Shown here: positions 15,676 to 23,743 of the stretch, in pieces
Numbering within the stretch: the first letter of the stretch is position 1
Layout: each line of letters begins with the position of its first letter
Position numbers and translations under genes: made by a program
The notes under the pieces: generated by a model
The model's database searches: none
The model's input: the letters and a program-made list of their open reading frames with translations, nothing else
Told to the model about the DNA's origin: nothing
Assembly: GCA_910585945.1 (NCBI GenBank)
Contig: CAJUHZ010000006.1
Span: 53,369 to 117,368, forward strand
Reading direction: 5' to 3'
DNA: 64,000 nucleotides
Origin: an uncultured Bilophila sp.
Lineage (GTDB): Bacteria; Desulfobacterota; Desulfovibrionia; Desulfovibrionales; Desulfovibrionaceae

Positions 15676-16468
15676 GCAGGGGAAACTCCAGTTGCGCCGA
15701 AAGGACGCGTTCGATGGTTAGGACATGTTCGCGCCCGCGCGCGATGGCGGCGCGGCTGTGTTCCGTTTTGCCGTAGCGGATCATGAGATCCGCGTAGCGT
15801 TCCTCCACGCCCGCGAGCGCGTCGTGCTTGGCGCGCTTGTCCGCGTACAGGACAAAAAACAGCGGGGCGAGCGGCCCGAAGGCCATGTTTTCCGGCAGAG
15901 GCCAGGGCCATTCCACATGGTGGTAGACCGCTTGCGCCAGCCGGCGGTGGCCGGTGGCGGCAACGACCCATGACGCGCCGATCTGGGCATGACTGCCTCC
16001 GTAGCGCACACAGTAGGTCTTGGCGATATCGTGCAGCAGGCCGGCGGCGCGCGCCAGGGCGACAGTCTCCGGCGGCGGCGCGCCCACTTCGGCGGCGCGG
16101 CGGGCCAGGGCTTCGGCCATGTCCGCCACCACGCGGCTGTGCCGGCCGATGTGCGGCAGCATGGCGTATTGAGTCCACAATCCAAGGCAGGCGGCTTCGT
16201 CCGGCACGGGCGGCTCCGCGTCCGCGCTCCAGACCTCGCCCGTTTCGTCCCGGTTCATCCCGTCCGCTTCCGTCCCGTTCGGGGCTTTCCCGTCGGGAGC
16301 CGTTCCGTTCGGGTTCAGGCCGGGGAGAGGCCAGGGCAGGGACGGGTTCACATAGGGCTTGCCGCTCTTCAGCGGCGGCGTGACAAAATGTGTCGCGGCC
16401 CGGCCCTCCGCCGAACATGGTTCCACAGATTCGCCGGACACGCCGACGGCAACGCGACAAGTGCTCAT
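15632..16468 (-). CDS. HD-domain phosphohydrolase
   Basis: The 278-residue product has an HD domain (about 105-190): HIGRHSRVVADMAEAL, then LLHDIAK with the His-Asp metal pair, and GSHAQIGASWV. Such proteins hydrolyse phosphate esters or nucleotides; substrate unknown. The first 95 residues are low complexity with repeated Asn-Gly/Asp-Gly and may be a divergent linker or an over-long start, although AAGGAT precedes the ATG at 16468. It is second in the ygiQ-HD-ddl-waaA operon. Confidence 0.8.
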   Translation of the reverse strand: MSTCRVAVGVSGESVEPCSAEGRAATHFVTPPLKSGKPYVNPSLPWPLPGLNPNGTAPDGKAPNGTEADGMNRDETGEVWSADAEPPVPDEAACLGLWTQYAMLPHIGRHSRVVADMAEALARRAAEVGAPPPETVALARAAGLLHDIAKTYCVRYGGSHAQIGASWVVAATGHRRLAQAVYHHVEWPWPLPENMAFGPLAPLFFVLYADKRAKHDALAGVEERYADLMIRYGKTEHSRAAIARGREHVLTIERVLSAQLEFPLHESTLAGGRLVKRA

Positions 16469-16515
16469 GGTGGCGATCCTTCTTCTTCAAGAGGTAGCCG
16501 GAGGGATGCCGGGTG

Positions 16516-18567
16516 TCAATATCCGCGACGCGGGCGTCTGCCGCGCGGGGCTGTTGCGTCCGCGTTTCGGGGGGCTTTTGCGGGGCGGCGTCCGGGATCC
16601 TGTTCGTGGCCGCGCCGTTTGCCCGCGCGTTCCTGCCGTTCCGTTTCCCTGCCCAGCAGGATCGCGTGCTGGCGCAGGCGTTCGGCGTCGGTTCGCGCCA
16701 CATGCAGGGGGGAGCCGTCGGGGGCGCAGCAGGCGTGGAACATGGCCGTGGCCACTGTGCCGGGCGTGGGGATGAAGCATTGAACCTGCCGGGGCGCCCA
16801 GCCCCGTTCGGCCAGCCAGGCGGCGAGTTCGCGCATGTGCGCGTCCGTGCAGCCGGGAAAGGCGCTCATGAGATACGGGACGACGTACTGCTCCTTGCCC
16901 GCCGCCTGCGACTGACGGCGGAAGGAGGCCAGGAACGCCTCGAAGGCGGCCATGCCCGGCTTGCGCATCAGATCCAGCACGGGGGCGGAGCAGTGTTCCG
17001 GAGCCACCTTCAACTGTCCTCCGGTGAATTCTCCGGTATAGGCGGCCAACGCTTCGGGATCGCGCAGGGCGAGATCAAAGCGGACCCCGCTTGCCACCCG
17101 CACATGGCGGATGCCGGGCGTTTTTGCCGCCTTGCGCAGAAGCTCCACGCAGGCTTTTTGATCCGCGCGAAAAAAACGGCAGATGGAGGGGTGCAGACAA
17201 CTTGCCCGCGTGCAGACCGGCGTTGCCCGGCGCGCGCCGGCTTCGCTCCGACTGCCTCCGGACGCCCCGCCGGCGTTTCGTCCCTCTCCGGGATAACGGG
17301 CCTGATCGGGGGCGGGGCTGGCAACGGAACAGGGAGCGGTGCGGGAGGCGGAGGCGAGCGCGCATTCCGCGCTCCACATGTTTGCGCTGGGACCGCCCAC
17401 GTCGGAAATGGAGCTTCCCCCGGGCAGGCCGCTGATCCGGCGCGCCTCGGCCAGAATGGATTCTTCGGAGCGCGAGGCCACGCGGCGCCCCTGGTGCAGG
17501 GCCAGGGAGCAGAAGGAACAGCCGCCCCCGCAGCCGCGGTGCGTGGTGATGCTGGTCGCGATCATCTCGAAGGCGGGGATGCGTTCCCGATAGGAAGGAT
17601 GCGGCCGCCGGGCAAAGGGCAGGGCGTAGAGGGCGTCCATTTCGTCGCGGCTCAGGGCGTGCGCCGGCGGCATGACCACAAGCGTTTTGCCGTCGCAATC
17701 CTGAAGAAGGGCGCGGCGACCCTGGTGGGTCTCGCGCTCCAGCGTCAGCGTGGCCTGCATGAGCAGACGCGGGTCCGCCAGAATGGCTTCGTGCGAGGGA
17801 AGGCGTACCGGGCGGAGGGCTTCCTCATCTTCGTCGACTGCTTCTCCTGTTTCTCCCGTTTCTGCGGGGGCGAGCAGACGCGCCGTGCCCCGCACGCCGG
17901 CAAGCAGATCAACGGGGCGGGGCACGGCCGGCCCGAGCGGCGCTCCCGTCAGTTCCGCCCAGGCGTCCAGTCGGCGCACGGCCTCAAGCAGGGCGCGCTC
18001 GCCCATGCCGAAAAGCAGGAGATCGAGCCGGGCGTCGAAGAGCAGGGAGCGGCGGAGGCTGTCTGTCCAGAAATCGTAGTGCGAGACGCGGCGCAGCGAG
18101 GCTTCGATGCCGCCGCCGAGCACCGGCAGGCCGGGGAACGCGCGCCGGGCCAGGTTGGCGTACACGGTGACGGCCCGGTTCGGGCGCGCGCCGGCGCGGC
18201 CGCCGGGGGTGTAGGCGTCGTCATGCCGTTTTTTGCGAAAGGCCGTGTAGTGGGCGAGCATGGAGTCAATGGCCCCGGCGCTCACCCCCACGCACAGGCG
18301 CGGCCGGCCCATGCGGACTATGGAGCGGCTCCCCTCCAGGGCTTCCTCGCCCGCCCAGGCGGGTTGGGCGACAATGCCCGTGCGGTAGCCGTGCGCCACC
18401 AGCCAGCGGCCAAGCAGCGCCGCGCCGAAGGAAGGATGATCCACATAGGCGTCGCCGTTGATCAGCAGAACATCAAGTTCTTCCCAGCCAAGGCGGTCCA
18501 TGTCGGCGCGACTGGCGGGCAGAAAGTCCGGTTGCGGCAGGGGGGTACGGGTGGGGAGCGTCAACAT
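16516..18567 (-). CDS. ygiQ: YgiQ-family radical SAM protein
   Basis: The 683-residue product starts MLTLPTRTPLPQPDFLP and shows the YgiQ/UPF0313 order: N-terminal cobalamin-like fold region (LDVLLINGDAYVDHPSFG, FPGLPVLGGGIEASLRR), a radical SAM cluster motif (HRGCGGGCSFC, near residue 345) and the C-terminal SCLHPSICRFF/ELLRKAAKTPGIRHVRV region. A low-complexity insert of about 45 residues follows GGPSANM. Substrate is not known. It heads the operon; the stop is 47 nt before the HD gene. Confidence 0.9.
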   Translation of the reverse strand: MLTLPTRTPLPQPDFLPASRADMDRLGWEELDVLLINGDAYVDHPSFGAALLGRWLVAHGYRTGIVAQPAWAGEEALEGSRSIVRMGRPRLCVGVSAGAIDSMLAHYTAFRKKRHDDAYTPGGRAGARPNRAVTVYANLARRAFPGLPVLGGGIEASLRRVSHYDFWTDSLRRSLLFDARLDLLLFGMGERALLEAVRRLDAWAELTGAPLGPAVPRPVDLLAGVRGTARLLAPAETGETGEAVDEDEEALRPVRLPSHEAILADPRLLMQATLTLERETHQGRRALLQDCDGKTLVVMPPAHALSRDEMDALYALPFARRPHPSYRERIPAFEMIATSITTHRGCGGGCSFCSLALHQGRRVASRSEESILAEARRISGLPGGSSISDVGGPSANMWSAECALASASRTAPCSVASPAPDQARYPGEGRNAGGASGGSRSEAGARRATPVCTRASCLHPSICRFFRADQKACVELLRKAAKTPGIRHVRVASGVRFDLALRDPEALAAYTGEFTGGQLKVAPEHCSAPVLDLMRKPGMAAFEAFLASFRRQSQAAGKEQYVVPYLMSAFPGCTDAHMRELAAWLAERGWAPRQVQCFIPTPGTVATAMFHACCAPDGSPLHVARTDAERLRQHAILLGRETERQERAGKRRGHEQDPGRRPAKAPRNADATAPRGRRPRRGY

Positions 18568-18976
18568 GGCCGTATGGTAGGACAGCGGGGCGGCGTTGGG
18601 AAGGGCCGCGGGGCGTTTTTCGCCCACCGATCCGCTCAATCCGCCTGTGAGGCGCGGGAGCGCCGGGAGAGGACGCCTCTTCACAAGGGCGTGACAGGAC
18701 AAGGGAAAAAGGGCAAGAATGAGGCGGCCAAAAATCACGCTCTGGAGCGAACGAGTCCCCTCATTCAGCCGTGGGTATGGATCATGAAACGACTTGTAAA
18801 GGGAAACGCTTCCGCCGCTCGGGAGCGGGGCGCGGCCCGCTCCCACCGGGGGGCATCATGCTCCGGCCATTGGGGATGCAGGGGAATCATTCCCCTGCCG
18901 AAGGGGTTGGGGGCGAAAAGTTCCCAATGGTTCTGAACACGCCTGCTGCTCCATTTTTGAAAGGTGAGGAAACAGC
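18568..18976. other. 409-bp divergent intergenic region
   Basis: It separates ygiQ (minus) and the metallophosphoesterase (plus). Besides the palindromic repeat at 18877-18937 it shows no gene; the frames covering it are extensions of neighbours without ribosome binding sites. Promoters for both genes must lie here but none is clear. Confidence 0.5.
18877..18937 (+). repeat. Palindromic GGGGAATCATTCCCC repeat, copy b
   Basis: GCAGGGGAATCATTCCCCTG, then TTGGGGGCGAAAAGTTCCCAA: the same two-hairpin layout as copy a at 3605. Confidence 0.65.
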
Positions 18977-20107
18977 ATGATGCTCATTGCGGTTTCGGTA
19001 GCGATGTTTCTGTACGTCACGGCAAGCCTCGTTCTCTTTTCTCCATACAGCTTGTGGACAAAGGGAATTTCCGCCGCGGCGCTTCTGTTCATCAGCCTGA
19101 AATATGTCATTTACAAGTATGTGGGGGGAGCCTTTTTCGCGCCTTCTTTTCCGGACTCCGTGTTTCTGCTGATGGAAGCGCTCTATGCCGCGATGGTCCT
19201 CCTTTTTCTCATGCTGCTTCTGAAAGACGCGCTCATGCTGGTTTTGTGGGTCTGTCGCCGCTGTTTCGGAATGTCCCGGACGTTTTCTCTTCCCCTGACG
19301 CCGCTGAAAGCGGGGATGAGCGCGCTGGCCCTTGTTCTTGGCATCTGGGGAGCCTGGCAGGCCGTTCGCGTGCCCGATATCCGTACCGTTGAACTGCGTC
19401 TGCCCAACCTGCCGCCGGCCCTGGACGGCTTTTCCATCGTGCAACTGACGGATACGCATGTGGGGCCGCGCCTGAAAAGGGAATGGCTGCAACAGGTTGT
19501 CGACAGGACGAACAGCGTGTCGCCCGATCTTGTCGTCCTCACCGGGGATCACATCGACGGCACGGTGGAGGCTCTGGCCGAGGAAGTCGCGCCGTTCGCC
19601 GCGCTCCGGGCGAAATACGGGGTGTACGGCGTGACGGGCAATCATGAATGCTATTGGGGAGCGACGGCCTGGCCTTCCCTGTTGGAAAAGCTGCATGTGA
19701 TCATGCTGCACAACGAACACCGCGTTCTGAACGTGGGCGATGACAAGGTGGTCATTGCCGGAATGCCCGATCGCGCCGAACGCCGCTTCGGGGGCAAAGG
19801 GCCGGATATCAATGCGACGCTGCACGATGCTCCCGATGCGCTCCGCATCCTGCTTGCGCACCAGCCCGGCGATGCCGCGGCATACGCTCCCCATGCGGAT
19901 CTTCTCCTCTCCGGACATACCCACGGCGGCCTGATCTTCTTTTTGCAGCCCCTTGTCGCCAGATTCAACAACGGATTTGTCGAAGGAATGTATTCGGTGA
20001 ACGGAATGCATCTGTATGTCAGCCCGGGAGCGGGACTGTGGAGCGGGCTTTCCTGCCGCATCGGCGTCCCTTCGGAGATCACGCGCCTTGTCCTCCGGGC
20101 AGGGTGA
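18977..20107 (+). CDS. Membrane-anchored metallophosphoesterase
   Basis: The 376-residue product has about four N-terminal membrane helices (residues 1-125) and a cytoplasmic or periplasmic calcineurin-like phosphoesterase domain with all five motif blocks: LTDTHVG, LTGDHIDG, GNHE, LAHQPGD and SGHTHGG. This layout matches the YkuE/YaeI group, some of which hydrolyse UDP-diacylglucosamine in lipid A synthesis or act on phospholipid headgroups; the exact substrate is unknown. GGTGAGG precedes the ATG at 18977. Confidence 0.9.
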   Translation: MMLIAVSVAMFLYVTASLVLFSPYSLWTKGISAAALLFISLKYVIYKYVGGAFFAPSFPDSVFLLMEALYAAMVLLFLMLLLKDALMLVLWVCRRCFGMSRTFSLPLTPLKAGMSALALVLGIWGAWQAVRVPDIRTVELRLPNLPPALDGFSIVQLTDTHVGPRLKREWLQQVVDRTNSVSPDLVVLTGDHIDGTVEALAEEVAPFAALRAKYGVYGVTGNHECYWGATAWPSLLEKLHVIMLHNEHRVLNVGDDKVVIAGMPDRAERRFGGKGPDINATLHDAPDALRILLAHQPGDAAAYAPHADLLLSGHTHGGLIFFLQPLVARFNNGFVEGMYSVNGMHLYVSPGAGLWSGLSCRIGVPSEITRLVLRAG

Positions 20108-20494
20108 GGTCAGCCTGTTGGGGGAACGTCCGTCCCGAAGATCCGTTCCTGCTTGATATCCTCGGCAAGGCAGGGCAATCGCATGAACATGGATAGCATT
20201 CTGAAATAATTGATAAAAATTTTTCAGGTTCAAGATGAAATATCTTTTCATTTCAATTGGTTATCATGAATCATCCGATTGTCCTGCTCGGCAAGACGAA
20301 AATGGTGGACGGAAAGCTTGTGAGGGAGTAGAAGCCATTTCATATGGAATGACTCCTGCGGTCAGACGCGAGTCTGGTGTGGCGGCATTGCCGGGTTCAT
20401 TCGTCGGAGACCATGGTTTCCGACGAATGAAGCCATATGATCCGCCCGCAAGGGGATTCATGAAATGCGTTGATTTTCTCCAGGTAGGCTCTCT
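20108..20494. other. 387-bp intergenic region with diverged repeat
   Basis: No gene is seen. The first 200 bp include an AT-rich stretch around 20195-20250. From 20331 a diverged copy of the 150-bp hairpin family extends almost to the next start codon. Confidence 0.5.
20331..20471 (+). repeat. Diverged hairpin element (A-family relative)
   Basis: It starts GAAGCCATTTCAT, keeps CAGACGCGAGTCTGG and a central hairpin TTCATTCGTCGGA-N10-TCCGACGAATGAA, and ends GATTCATGAAATG. The order of parts matches copies A1 and A2 but the sequence is heavily changed. Confidence 0.5.
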
Positions 20495-21466
20495 GTGCCA
20501 ATAAAATTTTGCCCTTATCTTTTCCATGACATCAATCTGGAGCCTGCGTCAGTTCAACCCTGTTGTGATGTGCATGGCGTTGAGGTGCCGCGTTTTCCGT
20601 TTGCCGGCGGCAGGCTGGACATGGCCGCCTATGTCGTCCATATCGGGAAGATGATGGAGCGCCTTCAGGCGCGGGACGACAAGCTCTGCCGGGGTTGCCC
20701 GGAACTCAGGGAAACTGCCGGAGATGCGCTTGGACATGTGCCCGTGCTCTTTCATACGGTCAGCATCAACGCGCACCGTTACCTGTGCAATTGCAAATGC
20801 GTCTACTGTGACTTGTGGCGCGGCAAACAGGCGGGGTACCCTGTATTGCCCGTTCTGCAAAGCCTGCATCAGCAGCATGCGCTTCACTCTCAGTGCTCTT
20901 TCAGTTGGGGCGGGGGAGAGCCAAGCATTCAGCGCGATTTTGAGGAAGCCAGCACCTGGATATGCAAACATGGATGGGGACAATACATCCATACCAATTG
21001 CCTCAGGTTTTCTCCTTCCATTGCCAATCTGTTGCAATTGGGGCGTGGCGTCATCGATGTCAGCCTGGACAGCGGTTCCGCCGCAATATACCAGAAGGTG
21101 AAAGGCGTTCCGGGTTTTGACAGGGTTTGTGAAAATCTTGAGCGTTATATGGCGACAGCCGCCGATGCCAGCCATGTTCGTCTTAAATACATCGTTTTTG
21201 ACGAAAACAATGCTCCTTCGGAAATCAACAGCTTTTTTGCGATTTGCGGCAGGCTTGGCGTCACCACCGTGGAGTATTCCCTGAATTTCAGGGAACTGAA
21301 CGGCGCCGGCCCCTCGAACGCCACCCTGCTTGGCGCGGCGTTTTTTCAGACCAGGGCGAAACAGCTTGGCCTCAAGTGCAATCCCTTCTTTATCCCACCC
21401 AAATGGCAAGACGCCATCAATGACATGAGCAGAAAGCACTTGTCGGGAGACAGTCAGGAGGGCTGA
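20495..21466 (+). CDS. Radical SAM protein of unknown function
   Basis: The 323-residue product has a CX3CX2C cluster motif (CNCKCVYC, about residues 106-113) and a downstream SWGGGEPS block, as in radical SAM enzymes, and an unusual Cys-rich N-terminus (KFCPYLFHDINLEP...PCCDVHG and CRGC) that resembles a SPASM/twitch-like ligand set placed before the barrel. Such proteins occur in glycan or peptide modification, but no precursor peptide is evident nearby. The start is GTG at 20495 after AGGTAGG. The glycosyltransferase at 21667 follows in the same direction. Confidence 0.7.
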   Translation: MPIKFCPYLFHDINLEPASVQPCCDVHGVEVPRFPFAGGRLDMAAYVVHIGKMMERLQARDDKLCRGCPELRETAGDALGHVPVLFHTVSINAHRYLCNCKCVYCDLWRGKQAGYPVLPVLQSLHQQHALHSQCSFSWGGGEPSIQRDFEEASTWICKHGWGQYIHTNCLRFSPSIANLLQLGRGVIDVSLDSGSAAIYQKVKGVPGFDRVCENLERYMATAADASHVRLKYIVFDENNAPSEINSFFAICGRLGVTTVEYSLNFRELNGAGPSNATLLGAAFFQTRAKQLGLKCNPFFIPPKWQDAINDMSRKHLSGDSQEG

Positions 21467-21520
21467 CTACGGCTCTTTTGTCCTCCGCCAGGGAAAAGAG
21501 AGCCGTAGCGGGAACACGCC
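21467..21520 (+). repeat. Inverted repeat after radical SAM gene
   Basis: CTACGGCTCT (21467) and its exact inverse (to 21508) flank 22 nt, followed by CGGGAACACGCC. The right end matches the terminal repeat of the 12432-12572 element in inverse orientation. From about 21540 to 21630 a second degenerate hairpin (CCGAAAACCATGCTTTTCGG, then GAATCGCCCGCGGGGGATTTATG) resembles the 20331 element. Confidence 0.45.
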
Positions 21521-21666
21521 CTGGCCGCGTCGGCGGCAAGGCCGTCATGACCGGTCCGAAAACCATGCTTTTCGGCGGAGTGAACCTCATGAATCGCCCG
21601 CGGGGGATTTATGCGCTGGGTTGTGGAAAGCAGTTGCCGGGGCAGCAAAAATGAGGGCGGTGGCGC

Positions 21667-22839
21667 ATGGCCCGCATAGCCGTTGTTCTCCCTCGTCTCA
21701 GCCGTTACGGCGGCGTGGAGCAGTTCGCGTTCCGTCTGGCGCAGGCGCTGGCTGATACGCGCGACTGTCAGCATGAAGTCGAATTTGTTTGCGCTCGCAT
21801 CGAGAGTCCGCCGCCAGTGGGCGTTCGCGCGGTGGTTGTTGGCCGTATCGGCGGCTTTGCCTGGCTCAAGATGCTGTGGTTTCTGATCGGGGCGGAGCGG
21901 GCGCGCCGGCGGGGCGGCTACGATCTTGTGATCAGTCTGGGCAAAACCTGGAATCAGGATCTCCTCCGGGTGGGCGGAGGGTCGCAACGCACGTTCTGGA
22001 AGTTGTCCGAACGCGCCTGGCCCGCCGGTCTTCCGCGTTGGGGCAAGCGCATACGGCGTCTGCTTTCGCCTGTCAACTGGCTGACGAGGATAGTGGACAA
22101 TCGCCAGTACCGGAGCGGTTGCCGGATCATTTGCGCGTCCGAAGCCGTAGCGGATTGGGTGCGGCAGGATTATCCCGGGATCCCCATGCCGGAGGTCATC
22201 TACAATCTGCCGGACTTGAGGCGCTTTCGCCCGCCCCTGGGGGAGGAACGGGAGCGGTGCAGGCGCGCGCTGCTTGCCGCGGGTTCGGAGGGGGGCTTCA
22301 CGCCCGATTCCGGCCGGGAAGGAGCGGCCGAAGCGGATGATTTTGTCTGCATCGGCACGGCCACCAGCAATTTCGCGTTGAAAGGCACGAACGTGCTGGT
22401 GCGCGCTCTGGCGCGTCTGCCGGAGCGCTTCCGCCTGTATGTGGCCGGGGGGCGTTCGGCGCGAGCCTGTCAACGGCTTGCGGCCCGGCTGGGAGTGGAG
22501 AACCGGGTTGTCTTCCTCGGCCGGGTGGACGACATGCGGACCTTTTACCAGGGGCTTGATCTCTTCGCCCTGCCCAGCTTTTACGACGCCTGTTCCAACG
22601 CCGTGCTGGAAGCGGCCGCCTGCGGCCTGCCCACGCTTTCCAGCGCAAGCAACGGGTCCAGCGTGTTTTTGCCGCCGGATTGCGTCCTGTCCGATCCGGG
22701 TGATGACGAGGTTTTGGCTTCCCGTCTGCTCGCCCTGAGCGGCAAGCCGGCGCCGCCCTTCCGCTTGCCGCAAGGTCTGCCGGCGGGCCTTGACGCCTGG
22801 GTGGCGGCGGTCAACGCGATGGTTGACGCCCGGGCATGA
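21667..22839 (+). CDS. Glycosyltransferase family 4 (group 1)
   Basis: The 390-residue product has the GT-B fold pattern of GT4 enzymes: N-terminal RLSRYGGVEQFAFRLAQAL, a central ICASEAVADW and the C-terminal nucleotide-sugar region FLGRVDDMRTFYQGLDLFALPSFYDACSNAVLEAAACGLP with the EX7E motif. Domain order resembles WaaG-type LPS core glucosyltransferases, so LPS core assembly is likely but the sugar is not known. A glycine/glutamate-rich insert lies near residues 200-220. A terminator follows. Confidence 0.88.
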   Translation: MARIAVVLPRLSRYGGVEQFAFRLAQALADTRDCQHEVEFVCARIESPPPVGVRAVVVGRIGGFAWLKMLWFLIGAERARRRGGYDLVISLGKTWNQDLLRVGGGSQRTFWKLSERAWPAGLPRWGKRIRRLLSPVNWLTRIVDNRQYRSGCRIICASEAVADWVRQDYPGIPMPEVIYNLPDLRRFRPPLGEERERCRRALLAAGSEGGFTPDSGREGAAEADDFVCIGTATSNFALKGTNVLVRALARLPERFRLYVAGGRSARACQRLAARLGVENRVVFLGRVDDMRTFYQGLDLFALPSFYDACSNAVLEAAACGLPTLSSASNGSSVFLPPDCVLSDPGDDEVLASRLLALSGKPAPPFRLPQGLPAGLDAWVAAVNAMVDARA

Positions 22840-22847
22840 TACGATGC

Positions 22848-22878
22848 GGCCCCGTTGCCTCCGGCAGCGGGGCCTTTT
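22848..22878 (+). terminator. Rho-independent terminator of glycosyltransferase gene
   Basis: GGCCCCG and CGGGGCC flank a 13-nt loop and are followed by TTTT, 9 nt after the stop codon. Confidence 0.8.
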
Positions 22879-22948
22879 CCGCTGACCGCGTTTTCCGGGC
22901 TTGAGCGCCAGCAACAAATCCGGAAGGGGAGGCAGGGAAAATGACGCG

Positions 22949-22968
22949 GCCGCCGGAAAACCGGCGGC
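22949..22968 (-). terminator. Hairpin after the TPR gene
   Basis: GCCGCCGG-AAAA-CCGGCGGC is a perfect 8-bp stem 20 nt beyond the TPR stop. On the minus strand the U-run is weak (CATTTTCC further on), so termination efficiency is uncertain. Confidence 0.5.
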
Positions 22969-22988
22969 GCGTGACAAAATGGCGCGGC

Positions 22989-23555
22989 TTACGCGGCCTT
23001 GAGATGCTCGTAAAGCTGATTGGCCGAGACGTTGGCGGGGTTTTTCGCCAGGACGCTTTCCAGATGCTCGGTGGCCTTGTCCATCTGCCCAAGGGTGATC
23101 AGGCAGCCGGCCAGGGAGATGCGCACGTCTTCCTTCGCCGGATCGACGGCAAGGGCGGCTTCAAGGTGGGGCACAACTTCTTCGAGGCGTTTCAGCTGGT
23201 AGCCTTCGCGCACGATGCAGTTCATGGCGACGGCGTTTTCCGGATTGAGGCGCAGAGCCTGCCGGAAGTAGTCGAACGCTTCTTCATGAGCGCCGGTTTC
23301 CATCTTCACCAGACCCATGCCGGCGAGCGCCCTGTCGTTTTCTTCAATGGTCAGGGCCTTGCTGTACAGGGTCATGGCGTTCTGCAGATCGCCGCGCTGC
23401 ACGGCAATGGTGGCCAGACCGATGAAGGGCGCGGGCTGCGAGGCTTCAGCGGCGGCAGCTTTCCGGTAATAATCTTCCGCCTTGTCAAATTCGCCCATGA
23501 AGAGATAGCATTCGCCCAATTCCTTGTTGATTTCGTAATCCAGTTGATTGCTCAT
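22989..23555 (-). CDS. Tetratricopeptide repeat protein
   Basis: The 188-residue product is built almost entirely of TPR units from residue 4 on (for example GECYLFMGEFDKAEDYYRKA and EAFDYFRQALRLNPEN), about five repeats. It has no signal peptide and no second domain, so it is a cytoplasmic scaffold of unknown partner. GGAGGAGA precedes the ATG. A candidate sigma-54 promoter lies about 100 nt upstream. Confidence 0.88.
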   Translation of the reverse strand: MSNQLDYEINKELGECYLFMGEFDKAEDYYRKAAAAEASQPAPFIGLATIAVQRGDLQNAMTLYSKALTIEENDRALAGMGLVKMETGAHEEAFDYFRQALRLNPENAVAMNCIVREGYQLKRLEEVVPHLEAALAVDPAKEDVRISLAGCLITLGQMDKATEHLESVLAKNPANVSANQLYEHLKAA

Positions 23556-23663
23556 GGTCTCCTCCGTACAATGAAATACGCGAAATTCGCATATGTTGCT
23601 CTTGCCCTTGCAAGGCGCTCATTCCGGAGGCCAAACCCCGGGCGCCCACCTGTCCGAATTTTA

Positions 23664-23679
23664 AGCAATACACATGCCA
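23664..23679 (-). promoter_or_regulatory. Candidate sigma-54 promoter of the TPR gene
   Basis: On the minus strand TGGCAT-GTGTA-TTGCT matches TGGCAC-N5-TTGCW at 10 of 11 positions with exact spacing. It lies in an AT-rich stretch between uvrC and the TPR gene. Confidence 0.6.
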
Positions 23680-23743
23680 TAAGTATTTTTATTTTTAAAT
23701 TCAGCGTATTATCTGTGTACGAAAAAGGATCCCGGCAAAAATG

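Noticed and set aside
16513..18936. 807-codon plus-strand frame opposite ygiQ
   Set aside because: Antisense of ygiQ, which has clear radical SAM motifs; composition is low complexity.
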